The notes under the pieces were generated by a model that made no database searches, was not told the origin of the DNA, and was given only the letters and a program-made list of their open reading frames with translations. Below, in pieces: positions 61,685 through 64,000 of a DNA stretch of 64,000 nucleotides (positions are counted from its first letter, which is position 1; every line of letters starts with the position of its first letter). Source of the DNA: Nitratireductor sp. XY-223 (GTDB lineage: Bacteria > Pseudomonadota > Alphaproteobacteria > Rhizobiales > Rhizobiaceae); NCBI RefSeq assembly GCF_004959855.1, contig NZ_SPNT01000006.1, positions 248,001 to 312,000 on the forward strand. Reading direction: 5' to 3'. The translations under genes and the position numbers were made by a program.

Positions 61685-62338
61685 TTACTTGGTGACCAGC
61701 CAGGCCCGGCTCCAGATCCTGTATATCTCCCAGAAGCTGTTTTCCACGTGAAAGCCGAAAGCCAACGCCTCCTTTGCCCAGTCGCCGTCCCCGCCCGCCG
61801 CTCCGCTCAGCCGCGAGCTGAATGGCCTGCCCGGTTCGTTCCATTTGGCGTCCTGTTCAATGACGAATTCGGTCAGCGCTTGCCGCAACGTCAATGTCTG
61901 TTCGGGCGGAATTCTGTCATCGTCGACTTTGAACAACGACCGCAGAGCGCCGTGTGACACGAATTTAATCTGGTCGACGTAACGGCTTTCGACCGGGTTC
62001 GGAGAACTGGCGGCGAAGACTATGTAATCCTTTGATTCCGGCCGCACGCCCATGGCTGAAAAAACGGCTTCGATGCTGTCCGTATCGGTGGTCTCGAAAT
62101 AGATCGTGCCTCCGCTTGCCTCCTGCAGGGGCGCATTCAAAATGGGGTTGGCCGACGGCTCCTCGGCGCCGTAGAACCGGTCCGGCGCACTGTCGCGCCA
62201 GGGAAAGGCGATCGTCGGCTCTTCAAGCAGAAAGCCTTGCGGTGTGAACGTTCCTTCGTCGCCCGGCAACGGTGAGGCGTCGCTCTTTTCCCAATTGACG
62301 GCGGAGAATTTCAATCCGCCCGGAAACCCTTCATACAT
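61685..62338 (-). CDS. Uncharacterised protein
   Basis: 217 residues from the ATG at 62338 (AGGGGA 9 nt upstream); the frame runs to 62470 but without a better start. No signal peptide or membrane helix. Notable segments: MYEGFPGGLKFSAVNWEKS, PTIAFPWRDSAPDRFYG, GGTIYFETTDTDSIEAVFSAMGVRPESKDYIVFAAS and a C-terminal WAKEALAFGFHVENSFWEIYRIWSRAW rich in aromatic residues. I recognise no family. It is divergent from the membrane protein at 62520. Confidence 0.7.
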   Translation of the reverse strand: MYEGFPGGLKFSAVNWEKSDASPLPGDEGTFTPQGFLLEEPTIAFPWRDSAPDRFYGAEEPSANPILNAPLQEASGGTIYFETTDTDSIEAVFSAMGVRPESKDYIVFAASSPNPVESRYVDQIKFVSHGALRSLFKVDDDRIPPEQTLTLRQALTEFVIEQDAKWNEPGRPFSSRLSGAAGGDGDWAKEALAFGFHVENSFWEIYRIWSRAWLVTK

Positions 62339-62519
62339 TCGCTGATATCCCCTTTGCAGGCGACTTTTCCGCAGTGTCTCATGTTTTGGACCCGGCCGCA
62401 TCGTTGGATGCCGATTTTCGCAAATCGGCGTTCGTTGATAGAGTGCGACAATCGGACGCGCTATGAGCAAGCGGAGCGACGGTTCCGCCGGGGCGCGCTG
62501 AAACCGGAGCTGGGAGGGG

Positions 62520-63581
62520 ATGTCAGATCAGCCGGCAAGTCCGCCACGCAAACGTTCGCTCGTGCGCAAGGCGTTTTTCTTTTTCCTGGCGTTCGCCGTT
62601 TCGCTGGGGATCGGCCGGACGTTCGAATTCCTGACGTCCGAATCGACCTTCGAAGCCGCGCTGCGCCTGCAGCAGGGCTGGTTCAATTCGGTGAGCACCA
62701 TGGCCCCCTTGGCGCTTGCGACAAACTATTTCGGCGATATTTGGGTCCTTGCATCGACCGGGAGGGCGCCGGTCATCGAGGCGCCGGAAATACAGCCGGC
62801 AAGCGCCGAAGACAAACCGGAGCAAACCGAACAGGACGGCACCGTCCAATGCAGGCTGTTACCGCTTTCCGAACAGGTCAAGCCGCAAAGAATGGTAGAT
62901 CCGGTACTGGAGGAAGCGGCAGACACAAGGGATGGCTTGTGCAGCAATCTAAGCCTGAGCCGCAGGTACTGTCTCGATCAACTCGGGTCACCGACTTATG
63001 ATCAATGCGTTGCCGAACAACGGGAAATCCAGGAAAAATTCGAACGGGAATGCGCCGGCTGGGAGGCGGGGATACAGCGGCAGTTAGAGGTGCAGGAGGA
63101 TTTAAGGCGGCGTGCCGCAGAGCATTTGGAGTCCAATCCGCCGCCGCCGGTGAACGATCGCCGCAACATCGGCGAGTTGCTCAGCGCGCCCCTATTTGCC
63201 CTGGTTCTGACCTGGGTGCGTCTCACCGCGGCTGGCGGGATCAGCTACTTCTGGGCCGTGCTTCAACTGGCTGCGGGCCTGATCGGGTTCCTGGCGCTCT
63301 ACGGGCCTTTGTTCGGCGACCGCGAGCGCGGCATCTATCTTCCCCGGGGTATTGGCGGCTGGGCTATCGGCGTGCCGATCGGCACGATCGTCGTCGCCAG
63401 CGCGACTGCGATGATCCTGAAATACCTTATGTTGCTGGGCCTTTACCTGTTTTGCCAGGTAACAAGTTTTGCCGCCTTCTGCTGCGCGGCGACCGGAACC
63501 GTCGGTCTGTGCTGGTACTGGACCACGAAACTGGCCGAGTTCAGCACCGGCGCGGCACTGACACCGAGCGATCCTGATTAG
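62520..63581 (+). CDS. Uncharacterised multi-span membrane protein
   Basis: 353 residues. N-terminal membrane helix ([16 protein letters not shown]), then a long extracytoplasmic part (about 45-215) with five cysteines (QCRLLPL, GLCSNL, RYCLDQL, DQCVAEQ, ERECAGW) and a charged helical stretch ([38 protein letters not shown]). Four or five helices follow ([84 protein letters not shown]). No family is recognised. It overlaps carB by 4 bp tail to tail. Confidence 0.75.
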   Translation: MSDQPASPPRKRSLVRKAFFFFLAFAVSLGIGRTFEFLTSESTFEAALRLQQGWFNSVSTMAPLALATNYFGDIWVLASTGRAPVIEAPEIQPASAEDKPEQTEQDGTVQCRLLPLSEQVKPQRMVDPVLEEAADTRDGLCSNLSLSRRYCLDQLGSPTYDQCVAEQREIQEKFERECAGWEAGIQRQLEVQEDLRRRAAEHLESNPPPPVNDRRNIGELLSAPLFALVLTWVRLTAAGGISYFWAVLQLAAGLIGFLALYGPLFGDRERGIYLPRGIGGWAIGVPIGTIVVASATAMILKYLMLLGLYLFCQVTSFAAFCCAATGTVGLCWYWTTKLAEFSTGAALTPSDPD

Positions 63582-64000
63582 GCCGCAAAATAATCCTGTA
63601 GCGGTTTGACCTCGAGATTGCCGGCGGTCAGCGCGGCAATCGCCTTCGCGGCCGCCAGGGCTCCCGACATCGTGGTGTAGTAGGGGACCTTCTGCATCAG
63701 CGCGGCGCGGCGAAGCGACTTGGAGTCCGACATCGCCTTGGCGCCGGCCGTCGTGTTGATGACCAGCTGGATCTCGCGGTTGCGAATCGCGTCCTCGACG
63801 TGCGGGCGACCTTCCAGGACCTTGTTGATGCGCGATGCCTCGATGCCGTTTTCCTGCAGGAAGCGCGCGGTGCCGCTGGTCGCCATGATGCCGAACCCGC
63901 TGTCACGAAGCATCCTTGCCGCCGGCAGCACGCGTTCCTTGTCATCGTCGCGAACCGAGATGAACACGGTTCCGTCGCGCGGCAGTTCGACGCCGGCGCC
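63578..64000 (-). CDS. carB: Carbamoyl-phosphate synthase large subunit, C-terminal part (truncated by window)
   Basis: Only the last about 140 residues are present; the frame continues past base 64000. It is the C-terminal MGS-like allosteric domain of Car[113 protein letters not shown]. CarB makes carbamoyl phosphate for arginine and pyrimidines; this domain binds UMP/IMP/ornithine in E. coli. greA lies about 2.1 kb further along the same strand. Confidence 0.95.
   Translation of the reverse strand, partial: GAGVELPRDGTVFISVRDDDKERVLPAARMLRDSGFGIMATSGTARFLQENGIEASRINKVLEGRPHVEDAIRNREIQLVINTTAGAKAMSDSKSLRRAALMQKVPYYTTMSGALAAAKAIAALTAGNLEVKPLQDYFAA

Overview
The window is GC-rich chromosomal DNA of an alphaproteobacterium of the order Hyphomicrobiales (Rhizobiales), close to the Rhizobiaceae/Phyllobacteriaceae. 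The evidence is the gene neighbourhoods (carB..greA-lpsB-lrp-trxB-lsrB; prs-lipoprotein-M24-pgeF-midA-lgt; pth-rplY-ychF; hemF-trmL near petABC), a BA14K-family protein, rhizobial-style leader sequences and the MsrP N-terminus. I cannot name a genus. Most of the sequence is tightly packed core genome. I see no insertion sequence, prophage, CRISPR array, rRNA or tRNA gene.

Layout. 1-5.0 kb: the 3' part of an HTTM-DCC membrane oxidoreductase, then a FecR-domain protein with a long Asn-Gly repeat tail followed by a CHASE2-PAS-GGDEF-EAL protein (probable c-di-GMP phosphodiesterase). 5-8.1 kb: an orphan amino-acid-type binding protein, hemF and trmL. 8.3-14.9 kb: two paralogous MsbA-type ABC exporters flanking a large MscS channel. 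15-18.5 kb: petABC (cytochrome bc1), a terminator, and apt. 18.6-24.3 kb: a YciB-like protein, an SRPBCC protein, and an AttEFGH-type ABC system preceded by two tandem palindromes. 24.4-29.8 kb: a DUF2867 protein, a MaoC hydratase pair, ychF, pth, rplY and a YHS protein. 30-36.4 kb: a TetR regulator, prs, and the lipoprotein/M24/pgeF/midA/lgt cluster. 36.5-43.5 kb: ubiK, YbjN, proC, csaA, a petP-petR-kinase regulatory set, ilvE and an MBL hydrolase. 43.5-49.2 kb: two secreted His/Gly-rich proteins, a cold-shock protein, a DMT exporter, DUF1499, an aldose dehydrogenase, a small membrane protein and an EAL-only protein. 49.4-57.1 kb: aatA, a YCII protein, msrP, a probable sRNA, an adenylate cyclase, and a B12-uptake operon (btuD-btuF-btuC) under a cobalamin riboswitch. 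57.2-64 kb: trxB-lsrB, lrp, lpsB, greA with a terminator in its leader, two uncharacterised genes, and the 3' end of carB.

Functional themes: respiration (bc1, heme, ubiquinone accessory UbiK), envelope maintenance (Lgt, PgeF, LpsB, BA14K, MscS/ABC module), redox homeostasis (TrxB/LsrB, MsrP, YHS), nucleotide precursors (Prs, Apt, CarB), and second messengers (two EAL proteins, one class III cyclase). 

The least explained and most interesting features lie between the genes. They are a roughly 130-nt anti-Shine-Dalgarno-bearing sRNA candidate; the tandem 22-bp-spaced palindromes before the Att-like operon; a direct-repeat operator shared by the two His-rich secreted proteins; two overlapping small ORFs between the B12 riboswitch and btuD, one of them stop/start coupled to btuD; and a complete promoter-terminator unit in the greA leader. 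All positions were read by eye; no database search or folding program was run.
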